Part shown: piece by piece, positions 23,624 to 34,300 of the stretch
How the letters are laid out: each line of letters opens with the position of its first letter
How positions within the stretch are numbered: position 1 is the stretch's first letter
Origin: Tribonema minus
Lineage: Eukaryota > Sar > Xanthophyceae > Tribonematales > Tribonemataceae
Direction of reading: 5' to 3'
NCBI GenBank assembly: GCA_017506865.1
Contig: JAFCMP010000148.1
Coordinates: 62,001 to 126,000, forward strand
DNA length: 64,000 nucleotides
The notes under the pieces: model-generated
What the model was told of the DNA's origin: nothing
The model's database searches: none
What the model saw: the letters and a program-made list of their open reading frames with translations, nothing else
Position numbers and translations under genes: made by a program

Positions 23624-25336
23624 TCATAATCTTGACAAAATTTGCATAGTGACACGAGCACCACCACCACTACCACCGGCAGCAGCGGCAGCAGCAGCAG
23701 CGGCAGCAGCAGCAGCAGCAGCGGCAGCAGCAGCAGCAGCAGCTGCAGTCACTGCGGCAGCAGCTGCAGGAGCAGCTCCATCTGCTGGCTTGAGCCGCTT
23801 GGCTGCTCGCTGTGCTGCCTTCCGTACGCGCTCTTTTTCGCGGCGCGCCGACAACTGTTCTGCCGAAACTGGTAGCTCCCGCTTGCGCACAGTACGCCGC
23901 TGCTGCGCCTCCCGCCATACTTGCTTGCGCCGCGCATCGCGCTGACTTTCAACGCAAGCAGCACTGGCAGCAGGCAGCGATGGCTGGAGAAGTGGTTGCA
24001 GCTGCACTGGTGCCGTGCTGCGGCATGTAATGAATGTCCCAGGCAGCCGCTGCATGTTGCCCTCTTGTGACAGACGCTCCGTGCGGGGCAGTGACATTGT
24101 GTTGATGTAGCCCGCCATGGGTGGCAGCAGTGCAAGGGGCTCGTCGCGTAATCTGCGTTGCAGATGTTGGTATTGCGTCTGCAGCACTTGCCATGCTGCT
24201 GCATCGCGCACCACGCTCCGCGAGAAGTTGGCAGCAGATGTTTCTGGCATCAAAATGCCAGCTGACATGGCATGAGAAGCCAGCACTGCAGGTTGATGGA
24301 AGAACACTTCTGGACCATGGCCGCCGCTGAGAACTCGTTGCACCTCACGACCAGAACGTGGCGCGCCGAGATGTGGTAAGCCCAGCTGCTGAGTAACCCA
24401 CTGCACAGCAGACGACATGTCGCCTGGCACTGTACTAGCGCCTGCTGGTGCGTCTACTGCAGCGGCATCGCCAGCCACTGTGATAGGGCTGGCACACTCG
24501 CGCTGCTGCTGCTGCTGCCGCTGCTGCTGCTGCTGGCACAACTGCTGGATCAACAGCACCTGCTGCTGTTGCTGGTGCCGCAGCATTGTTGAAAGAGATA
24601 GCTGCAGCGGTTGACTGTCGAGGCCTGCAACAACAACAGATGTGTGGCATTCAGCTGACAAGTGGAAACATTGCTTAAAGCCAGAACGGAACAAGCATAG
24701 CAATTGATGAACACCGCCGCCAGCAGTAGCACGCGTGTACACTGCCTATGTACAGATACTTGAAGACAGCACAAAAGCAGCCAACTTTCACCTACCTGCC
24801 AGCTGGCGGGAGCTGAGGATAAGCCAGCCTGCCTTGAACAACAGCGGAGGCGCGGGCAGTTCCAAAGCAGCAGCCTCCGACACCTTAGGCGGTGCCCGCG
24901 CCTCCTCCGGGAGCACTCCGCTCTGCAGCAACTTCAGCTCCGCATCCAGCGCGTTCACTTTCGCCGCTTTTTCCCGGGGATACCGTCCTCGCCGTTTGTT
25001 TTCCTCCTTGGCTTCCTGTAACTGCGCTTCCGTCAGCTTGATGCGACGCTGCAGCTCCTGCTGCCGTCTGGCAGCGTCCAACATCAGTTGCTGTGCAGAA
25101 GGTGGCTGCCGCGAAACTGTTGCATTGCAAGGTTGGTCTGCTGCCCCAGAAGCCGCACCTGCGCCAGCCGGGGCGCCCACATCATCCTCATCAGCAGCGT
25201 GACCTACCGATGTGGCGATCACAGCGCTGCAACCGCCCTGACTAGCGCCAACAGTGGCGCCATGCGATACGTCAGGAAGCTGCAGCAGTTGCTCATCGGT
25301 TATGCCTCCATCTATGTCGTCGTCGCTGCAAAGCAT
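23624..25336 (-). CDS. Gln-rich, basic, probably nuclear protein, two exons
   Basis: Exon 1 is 25336-24796 and exon 2 is 24624-23624; a GT-AG intron of 171 bases joins them in phase 1 and gives 513 residues. Exon 1 has an acidic start (SDDDIDGGITDEQ) and a charged coiled-coil-like stretch around residues 85-145 (RRQQELQRRIKLTEAQLQEA). Exon 2 opens with poly-Gln blocks, then has a strongly basic region (ARREKERVRKAAQRAAKRLK) near residue 450 and ends in a poly-Ala run and a Gly-rich tail. Poly-Gln plus a basic helix suggests a nucleic-acid-associated or transcription-related nuclear protein, but no zinc finger, bZIP leucine repeat or other named domain is visible. The intron is short and clean, with no telomere-like tract or exon echo, unlike the large genes nearby. 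I do not recognise the family. Confidence 0.65.
24625..24795 (-). other. Intron of the Gln-rich gene
   Basis: Sense donor CAG/GTAGGTG and acceptor TTGTTGTTGTTGCAG/G. It contrasts with introns elsewhere in the window: 171 bases, T-rich 3' end, no repeats. Confidence 0.8.
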
Positions 25337-25583
25337 GCCTCTCGGGCGCGTGTGTGAACTGCAACAACTGCCTCAAACTGCAACCCAAATTTTGCTCCAA
25401 TTTCGTGTTCCATCATATGTCCCATCATCTTTTTGCCCCACGCGGCTGAAACACTGCCTCTCCCGGCATCTCCCGAGAAATCGCCGAAAATGAAATCACA
25501 CGTTCCGCTGCCCGCTCCCTTGGCTCCCCAATGATGCCCTTTTCCGAAAGTCCCTTGTCACTCAATTAACGCTATGCCCCTAG

Positions 25584-25857
25584 GTGCTACATGAGAAACT
25601 CGCTGTGCGGCACCGCCGAGCGCAGCGCGCCCTTCGACGTGGTCTTCATGGACCTGCGCATGCCCATGCGACAGCATACAGACAGACGACGAACATGCGG
25701 CGCAAGCTCCGCGTGCATCGTTACGCTGAGCGCCGACACGATGGACGACATCCGGCAGCGCTGCGGCCGGCATGCAGGACTTCTGCGCGAAGCCCGCCAC
25801 CACCAAGCAGCAGATCAACGATCGCCATCAAGTCGTACGTGAAGCTGTGAGCTATGA
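25584..25857 (+). pseudogene. Response-regulator receiver domain remnant of a hybrid histidine kinase
   Basis: One frame reads APFDVVFMDLRMPM, the phospho-acceptor Asp strand typical of REC domains. After a gap come IVTLSADTMDDIRQRC and then, in another frame, AGMQDFCAKPATTKQQI, matching the conserved Thr/Ser-Ala and Lys-Pro ends of the fold. The segment between MPM and IVTL (normally DGxEATRxIR) is scrambled across frames, so at least two frameshifts separate the pieces. Such domains receive phosphate from a kinase His in two-component signalling. No kinase domain is found on either side, so this is an isolated decayed fragment. An exon of a gene with very short introns is less likely. Confidence 0.75.
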
Positions 25858-26973
25858 CGCGCGTGGCCTGCAAGCAGCGGATGCGCATGGTTGAGGTTGA
25901 AGTTGCCGGCCAGCATGACGAGGTGGGCGCCGCGTGTTTGTGTGCTTTGTGATGTGCCTAGTTGTGTGCGCCACGCGCATGTGCTACAAGTCTGTTAGGC
26001 ACGGTGGATGTAACCCCGTGGTTTGAAAGCAATTGTTGTGAGGCGCGGGCATGCATCAGAACTGCTGCTGCTGGCCGCCACAGCGTGCACACGCGCAAGG
26101 GGAGCGTCGGCGATGCTTTGAGCTCTGTGGACGTTTCTGCAGCAGGCGGTATGGGCTAGTTTGTGCTGTCAACGCCTTCTGACGGAACTGTGTCGATCAG
26201 GGGCGGAGGGCGTGCAGTGGGAAGGTGTCTACAGCCGCCTGCAAATTGTCAACAACAATGATAAGAAGACATCAGACAATAAGACATCATACACCACGTC
26301 AATGATATCAGCAGTGCAGTTGTCGAGACACTGGTAGCTGTGACTTCATTGCTCTCCCATGTGTGCCGTCCCCGTGTGCTCACCCCTGACAATAAGTCCT
26401 ACTTGAAGTGCGTGACCTGAATGTAGGGCATCGCAGATAGGGCCCTGTACGCCCTGTACGGATCTAGATACGCTGTGCGTAGTTGGACCAGCCGTATCGC
26501 TCGTGTTTCGTATTTCATAGAGTGCCAGTTATCGCTATCACAACATCGATCTGGGTGTCGTTTTCATCACGGGACGACACAACGCCGCCGTGCGCAGCGG
26601 CCGAACTGTCTGTGCGCCAGCTAGCCATCACAGCGCACGTGCACGCACAGCCCAGCCTCACTGCACACAATGGCTCTCCCCAGCCGAAACAACATACCAA
26701 CGTCCGTGGACTAGAGTACGCATAGAGAAACTCGCGGGCCGGGGCACCAGTGCTGCTTCACGCCGGCCATGGCGGCGCTGCATGTCGCAATTTTGCAGAT
26801 TGCCGCCGCCACTGCACCTACTACAACGTGGAAGTTTGTGTTGCGCTGCTGCGCATTTCAAAGGGGTCCCGTCCGCGTCGCATAGCTGCTGCCGCCGTCG
26901 CCGCCGCTGCCGCCCTGCTGCCGCCGCCGCCCCCCCGCCGCCGCCGCCGCCGCCGTCACCGCCGCCGACAACA
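25858..26973. other. Gap between receiver remnant and kinesin stop
   Basis: It includes the 3' flank of the kinesin gene, which reads leftward into it. From about 26880 it becomes a GCC-rich low-complexity stretch that extends into the Gly-coding end of the kinesin. I see no other supported gene. Confidence 0.55.
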
Positions 26974-27027
26974 TCAGGGGGATCCCATCGGCGTCGTGTA
27001 GCCGCCGCTGCCATCGCTGCCGCCGCT

Positions 27028-27067
<40 letters not shown>

Positions 27068-30000
27068 ACCGTCGGCCGCGGTACGCGTGGCGAGTCCCAG
27101 AAGCGGCGCTGGTTGTCGCTGCCGTACGCGGAGCGTGGCGATGGCGACATGGCCATATCAATGCTCGCGGGGCTGGTGCTCTGCGACTGCGAGCCGGAGG
27201 CGGTGGTCATGAGGCGGTGCAGGAGGCCCTTGCCGGCGCCGCCGGTGGTGGCGGCGGCGGCGTGCGACGGCAGCGTGCGCAGCGTGAGCGCGTCGATATG
27301 CGCGTCCTGGGGGGGGGGGGGGGGGGGGGAGGGGCCAGTGAGCGCCACGTTGAGGACCGCATGGGGCAGACTGCGGGGGGAGATGTGTTGGTGGATATGT
27401 CATTGGAGGCTCGAGTTGCGCCACTGGGGCGGGGTAGGAAGGAGGAGGGAGCGAGCGGTTCAAGCTTCAGGGCCGCATGTTCACGAGCTGCATGAAGCGC
27501 ACAACATTACACACTGCCAGTGGGAACCCCCACAGCGCCGGGCTTCTGAGCTGGCCTTGCTTCAGGCAGCACACAAGTACGACCTACAGGTCACACGCTT
27601 GTGGCAGCAGTGGGCATCATGAGAGCGGCAGCTTCGCTGTATGCTGTGTCCAGAACATGGTCACGGTGACAGGCACGGGCACACAGGTGCATGCTGAGCA
27701 TTAGCATAGTGTGCGCAGTACCCCAAGTGGCAAGGGCAGGCTGCAACGGAGCAGCCACCCCAGCTTGAGGTGACCGCAAGCACGCATACGTACACCGTGT
27801 GACATACAAATACACGTGCACGCATTATACGATAAGCGCATATGCTTTCGCCGCTTGTTCAGCGATATGCTTTCGCCGCTTGTTCAGCGATTGCTGAGTG
27901 TAATAGCAGCGCTCACCTCGACCTGCTCGCGCACGTGCGCATTGACGAGCTTGAGCCCCGCAAACTCGCGCATTGACGAGCTCGATCCCAGCACCAAACT
28001 CAAATGCAGAGATCGCCTAACCCTAACCCTAACCCAAACCCTAACCCTAACTGTAACCCAAACCCCAACCCTAATCCCAATTCTACCCCTGACCCTAACA
28101 CCAACCCTAACCCTACTTCCAATCGACAGAGCGACGCGAACGCGGCAGCGCTCACCTCCACCTGCTCGCGCAGGTGCGCGTTGACGAGCTTGAGCCCCGC
28201 GAACTCGCGCATGAGCGTCTGGTACGCAAAGCCGCGCTTGAGGCAGTCCTGGTGCGCCGCAGCGGTATCTTTGTTCCTAGCCCCAACCCTAATCTCACCC
28301 CTAATCCTAGTTGACACAGCAGCGCTCGACGCGGCAGCGCTCACCTCGACCTGCTCGCGCAGGTGCGCGTTGACGAGCTTGAGCCCCGCAAACTCGCGCA
28401 TGAGTGTCTGGTACGCAAAGTCGCGCTCCAAAAAGTCCTGGTGCGCCGTGGCGGCGTCGATGCTGCTCTTTACGACGGCGCGCTCGAGCGCCGTGATGCG
28501 CTCCTCCAGGCTGTCTTCGCCCGCCGCCGCCGCCGTTGCGACCGCCGAACGGAACTCCGGGTTGGCTTCCAGGCTCCTGATGCGCTGGTCCAGGCTGGCA
28601 CAGGGCGGGGTTGGAGGGGGGGGGGGAGGAAGGGGGGGGTCAGTACGACGTATGTGAAGGGGGGGGGGGGGGGACGGTGCGGTTTTGGGCATCTGCTGGT
28701 GTGGACACAAGGCCTCGGGTCAAGCCACATGGACCAATAAGCTGAGCTGGAAGCCTGGCCCTAACCCTAAGGTGTGCAGTCGAGCGAGCTCGTCAGGCAT
28801 CGACGCTGGCTTTGTACCTCACCCGCTAGTCACTGACCGTGGCACCATGCTAGTGACCTCGTGCATGCCGCCTCACGATGGCACCAAAGCAACCCGAGGC
28901 ACAGCACCAGAGCGCGTGTGATTCACCGTTGAACACGGCGCATCAGCCGGCAGTGCGACAGCGTCACCTGCGCTTCCACGGCAGTTCAGCATTGCTCCGC
29001 CGTGTGACAGCTGGCACATCATTACTATATCAGGCACCGGCGGTGGGCAAGCATGAAAACCCTGGGGGGGAGACCGTCTTCTCGAACAAGCTTGAGCACT
29101 GCTGTTACCTGAGCTCTGATGCCTGCTGCACGCTTGTGCTGACGTCGCGCAGGCGCTCAATGCGCGCGCGCTGCTCCTTGAGCTCCGTCTCGCGCGCGGT
29201 GAGCGTGTCCTCGAGGATGGCCTGCTTGCTGCTGTATTCGGCCACGGCGACGTCCTGGCATTGGGAACGGCACGGCGGGTGTTACTTTTTTCAATAAAAA
29301 CTTTCAAACTACAATTAAATTTAGAAGTGAAGTGAAAGACAACCTACCTTCAGCCCTCAACGCCAATCTGTCCCCACTCAAACGCTGAAGTATACTTGAA
29401 TTTTAAGATTGTGCTGTGAGGGTTGGCATCATGGCGGGGGTACAAGCGCGGCCCGCCTCCGTAATTTCAAGCGGCTCTGTCCCCAATCTCATGATGAGCC
29501 AGTGCAGTGTAGGGCAGCGCAGTGACACCTGCGGCAAGAATTGACCTTGTATATGCGGGCAGAGGAGTGTTAGTCTCCATGGGCTACAAAGGTGTAACAA
29601 AATAGCATCATCAGCGCTCCCCTTGACCTTGGTCCAGGTCTCTTGGTCTGGCATCACATCACAGCTCACGTGAGGATGCTGCAACGCGTATTGAATCACA
29701 TCTCACATGAGCATGCTGAAACATGTACCTACGTACACACACGTACATGCATACATATGGGTATGGCTCGAGCAGTGTCAGACCTTCACCCCCCTCCTCA
29801 CAGATCATGCATCGCCCTACCCTAACCCCAACCTGTCGAACGCCGGGTACATACACGACTGCGTTGCAAAGCTGTAAGGCGAAGGCACGGACTACTCGCA
29901 TGTCGTTCCTCACCCTCTGTTTGACATCGTGCTGCGTCAGCACCATGATGTCGCTGGCGCTTGCCTAACCCTAAATTCAACCCTAACCTGAACCGACCTG

Positions 30001-31076
30001 TCCCTACCCCTACACCCGACCTCACACCCTAACCCTCAACCCTCACCTCACTCCAACCCCGTATACCTGGCCCACCCCTAGCCCAATTCCCAGCCATAAT
30101 CATGAGCCTGCTCCTCACCCTCTCTTTGACATCGTGCTGCGCCAGCACCTGCTCGTCGCTGGCGCTTGCCTCACCCAAACTACCACCCTCTCCTGAACCC
30201 TTGCCTGACCTTACCCCTACACCCGACCTCGACCCTAACCCTGACCCTTACCCTGCTCCTCTTCCAGCTCCTCACCCTCTCTTTCACATAGTGCCGCGCC
30301 AGGACCAGCTCGTCGCTGGCGCTGGCCATGGTGACTTTAACCCTAACTTCAACCCCAGTTCAAACCCTCACGTAACCCTACGTCCGACCCTGACTGTAGC
30401 CCAAACCCTGTTCCTCTGTTAGCCTCTCACCCTCTCTTTGACATCGTGCTGTGCCATGACCAGCTCGTCGCTGGCACTAGCGAGGTGCGCCTCCAGGTAG
30501 GACACGCGCTCGTGCAGCTCGCGGATCTCGCCCTCGTAACGCTCCCTCTCCAGCGCAAACTGCGCACGCACGAGAGCATAAGCGGCGGCGGCCGCGAGGT
30601 GAGGTGCTCAGTAGTGCTGTTTTAGCGCATGCCAATTGTTTCACTGGCAAACTACATGGGGCCTGTCAGACTTTCCGCAGTAGCAGTGGGATTGGTCCTA
30701 ACCGTAATCTCAACTCTAACCTTGGCCTCTACCGTAGCCCAAGCCCCCGAGGGCAAACTGCATACGCACGAGAGCACGAGCGGCCTGCGTCTGCAGGTGA
30801 GGTGCTGAGCATTGCCATCCACAGCAAGTGAAGTTGCATTTCATCACAGGCACAACGGCGGCAGGCATCGAGATGCGCGCCCTGCGCCGCTGCCAGCGCC
30901 CGAACGACGCACGCGAGGTTACAGATGCGAGCGCACACGCGCACCTGCTCCTCCATGGCGGCGACCGCCTCCTCGTGTGCGCGCTCCAGCCCCAGAAAGT
31001 GGTCCGTCATGTCGCGCACGCCCGCCGTGTTGAAGCGCTGCTGCAGCCGCGCGAACGCCGGCGACGCCGCTGCGCT

Positions 31077-31117
<41 letters not shown>

Positions 31118-31346
31118 GCGCCCACCCGCCGCGCCGCGCGCGCAGCGCCTCCTGCTCCTGCGCCGCCTCCAGCGCCGCGAGCGCCGCGACGTGCTTTGCG
31201 GCGAGGCTCGCGATGTTCTCTGCGGGCGCCGCGTCGTCATCGACGCTCGAGAAGTCGGAGAGCTGCGCGCCGCTGCCGCTGCGCACGACGTTGATGCGCA
31301 GCTGCGCGTCGTCCGCGACGACCCACGCGCGCTCGTCCTCCTCCTC

Positions 31347-31378
<32 letters not shown>

Positions 31379-34300
31379 CGCCGTCGCCACCGCTGCCGCC
31401 GCTGTCATCATCGCAGCCCTCGTCGGCAGCGGCGGCGCGCAGCTTGAGCTCGTTCGTCGCGCGCAGCGCCGCCGCCGCCTGCGCCTCGATGAGGTTGGCG
31501 AGCTCCTCCTCGTTGCGCGCAACCAGCGCGGCGCGCTCCTCCGCGTGCTTTGCCTCGAGCGCCGCCATGCTGCCGATGCCGCTGCTGCTGCCGAGCGCTG
31601 GGGCGGCGGGCGCGAGCGGCGCAAGCGCCGCCGGGGCCTGCGGCGCGTGGCAGTGGCACAGCAATTCAAATTTGCTCAGCGTATTGCCCGATGGGTGTGT
31701 TGCATGCATGCGCGCATCGCCCGGGGCAGGCCGCTGCAGCAGCACCGCAGCATCGCACCGCGCAGCTTTCAATACGCAGCGGGCAGCGGCGGCGCCGGTG
31801 ACGCGTGCAAACGCGCGGCATCATCATCACCCGCCACGCGCCTTCGGCGTAGCCAGTGCACTCGGCAAACAGCGTATACCCCTCAACCCCTCTCCTTGCT
31901 TACCTGCATATCGCTCAGGAACGCGAGCTCATCCTCGTGCGTCTCCCGCAGGTCCGCAATCTGGTCCTCGTACGCAGCCTCCAGCGCCGCCAGCGCCCGC
32001 GCGTGCTCCGCCACCGGCAGCGTCGCCGCCATTGCCGCTGCGTGCGCCGCCCGGATCTGCGCCGTCTCCTGCCGGTGCGCCGCCCTCAGCGCATCGAGCG
32101 TCGCCGCCGCCGCCGATGCCGCCGCCGCTGCGGGCACTGCCGCGTCGCCGCCGCCGCCGCTCAGTATGCTGGCAAGTTCAGCTTGGTGAGCAGCACTCAG
32201 CGCCGCCAGCTCCTCCGCGTGCGCAGCCCGCAGCGCCGCCAGCGCCGCCGCGTGCTCCTCCGCGGAGACGCTGGCAGCAGCGGCGGCGGTGGCATGAGCG
32301 CTGCTGCACGCGGACGCCGCCCACAGCAGCGCCTCATCTGTCTCCGCGCGCGATAGCGTGCGCTCCGCGTCGGTATCGCTCTGATCGGTGTCCAAAGGAA
32401 AGAAGCGCGCCGCCGCCGCTGCCGCCTGCAGCCTGTCCAGGCCAGTGCGCTGAGCGCTGTCGCCGGCGCCGGTCTCCGCCGAGATGCGCGTCCCGCAGCG
32501 CGCCGCGCAGCGCTGCAGCTCCGCTGCAAAGGCTGCCGCAGCGTCCTCGAGCGCCGCTGCGTCCGCCGCCGGCAGGGTCTCGGCGTGCGGCGCGCAGCGC
32601 GCTGCCGCCGCGCTCACCTCCGACAGCCGCCGCGCGCACTGCGAGACCGTCGCCGCGGCGGCGCGCTCCGCGCACTCCGTCCTGCACGCGCACAGCTCGT
32701 CGGCGTGCGCCGCCGCCGCTGCCGCCAGCGCCGCGGCGTGCTCGCCGCGCACGCCCTCGAGCTCGCGCGCGAACGCCTCGCGCAGCGCGTCGAACGCCCC
32801 CTCGTGCTCTGCGAGGACGGCGTCCAGCGCGCCCTCGTGCGCGCGCAGCGCCGCCGCCGCCGCCGCCGCGTCGCCGTGCGCCGCCAGCGCCGCCGCAAGC
32901 GCGCCGCGCGCCTCCGCCTCCTCCTCCGCCGCCGCCGCCTGCGCGGCGAGCGCCGCCGCGTGAGTCGCGCGCGCCGCCGCCGCCTCGTCGGCGTGCGACG
33001 CGCGCAGTGCGAGCAGCTCCGCAGCGTGCGCGGCGCGCGCCGCCGCCAGCGCCTCCGCGTGCACCGCCTCCAAGCCGCGCTGCTGCTCTTCCGCGTGCGC
33101 CGCGAGCTGCGCGGCCGCTGCCGCGTGCTCTGCGCGCAGCGCGGCGGCGGCGGTGGCGTGCGCCTGGTCGCTCTCCGCTTGGTCGGACGCGTGCGCGGCA
33201 TCGGCGGCGTCGAGCAGCCCCTGGTACTCTTCTTTGCAGGCGGCGATCTCGCCGTCCTTGGCGGCAGCGAGCGCGGCCAGCGCCGCATTGAGCGCTGCTG
33301 ACGCCTCCAGCGCTGCTGCCGCGAGGGCCGCTTCTCGTGCAGCCCTGGCGGTTTGTTGAAGCTCCGCCGCGTCAGCATCCTTCGCCGCCCCCAGGGCCAG
33401 CAGCGCGGCTGCGTGCGCCGCCGTCATGTCGGCGAGCTCCTTAACGTGCCTCTCACCAATAGTCGCGAGCTCTGTGGCGTGAGCGGCAGCGGTGGCATCG
33501 AGCTCGCGCAGGTGATCTGCTGCGCTGCGCTCACGCTCAGCATCCTTGCTCGCCGCCAGCGCCACGAGCGCCGCCGCGTGCTCCGCGCCCTGCGTCTCCA
33601 AGCTCGTCTGCAGCTCGTGCGCCGCCGCCGCCGCTGCCGCGCGCGCGCTCGCCGCCAGCACCTCCAGCTCCCCCTTGCACCGCGCAGCGTCCGCCGCCGC
33701 GGCGTCGCACGCCGCCGCCGCCGCCCTGCGCTCGCGCACCGCGCGCGTGAGCGACTCGTGCAGCCGCAGCACGTCTGCGGCGTGCGCGGCGTCCGCCGCC
33801 TCCAGCTGCGACACGAGCTCCGCTGCCGCGTCGCTCCTGGCCGCCTCGAGCGCCGCCGCCGCCGCCGCGTGCTCCTCGAGCGCCACCTCGCACGCCTCGC
33901 CGAGCTCCGTCGCCTCCGCCGCGTGCGCCTCCTGCAGGGCGAGCGCCGCGGCGGCGTGCGCGGCGGCGGCGGCGCGCAGCGCCTCTGCGTGCTCTGCTGC
34001 GCGGCGCTCGAGCTCGGAGTCCTTGGCGGCGAGTTCCGCTGCGTGCTGAGCCGTGACATCGCTGAGCGCCGCCGCTGACTCCGCCGTGCACGCTTCGAGC
34101 GCAGCGACCGCCGCCGCGTGCGCCTCCACCGCCGCCTCCAAGGCCTCACTAAGCTCCGCCGCCTCCGCTGCGTGCGCCTGCCTGAGCTGCAGCACCGCCG
34201 ATGCGTGCGCAGCAGCGGCGGCACTCAGCAAGTCCTCGTGCCCTGCGGCGCGGCGCTCAAGTTCGGCATCCTTCGCAGTGAGCGCAGCCCTGTGCTGAGC

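Noticed and set aside
23624-25336. Transposon-encoded protein
   Set aside because: There is no transposase motif, terminal inverted repeat or target duplication; poly-Gln and basic regions alone are not evidence.
26590-27495. Plus-strand open frame over the kinesin tail
   Set aside because: It is antisense low-complexity Ala/Gly/Arg opposite the poly-Gly tail exon.
30925-33291. Plus-strand open frame of nearly 800 codons
   Set aside because: It lies antisense to kinesin exons 17-18 and crosses their intron; it is Ala/Pro/Arg low complexity created by GC-rich composition. The minus-strand frames have matched splice phases and a motor domain upstream.
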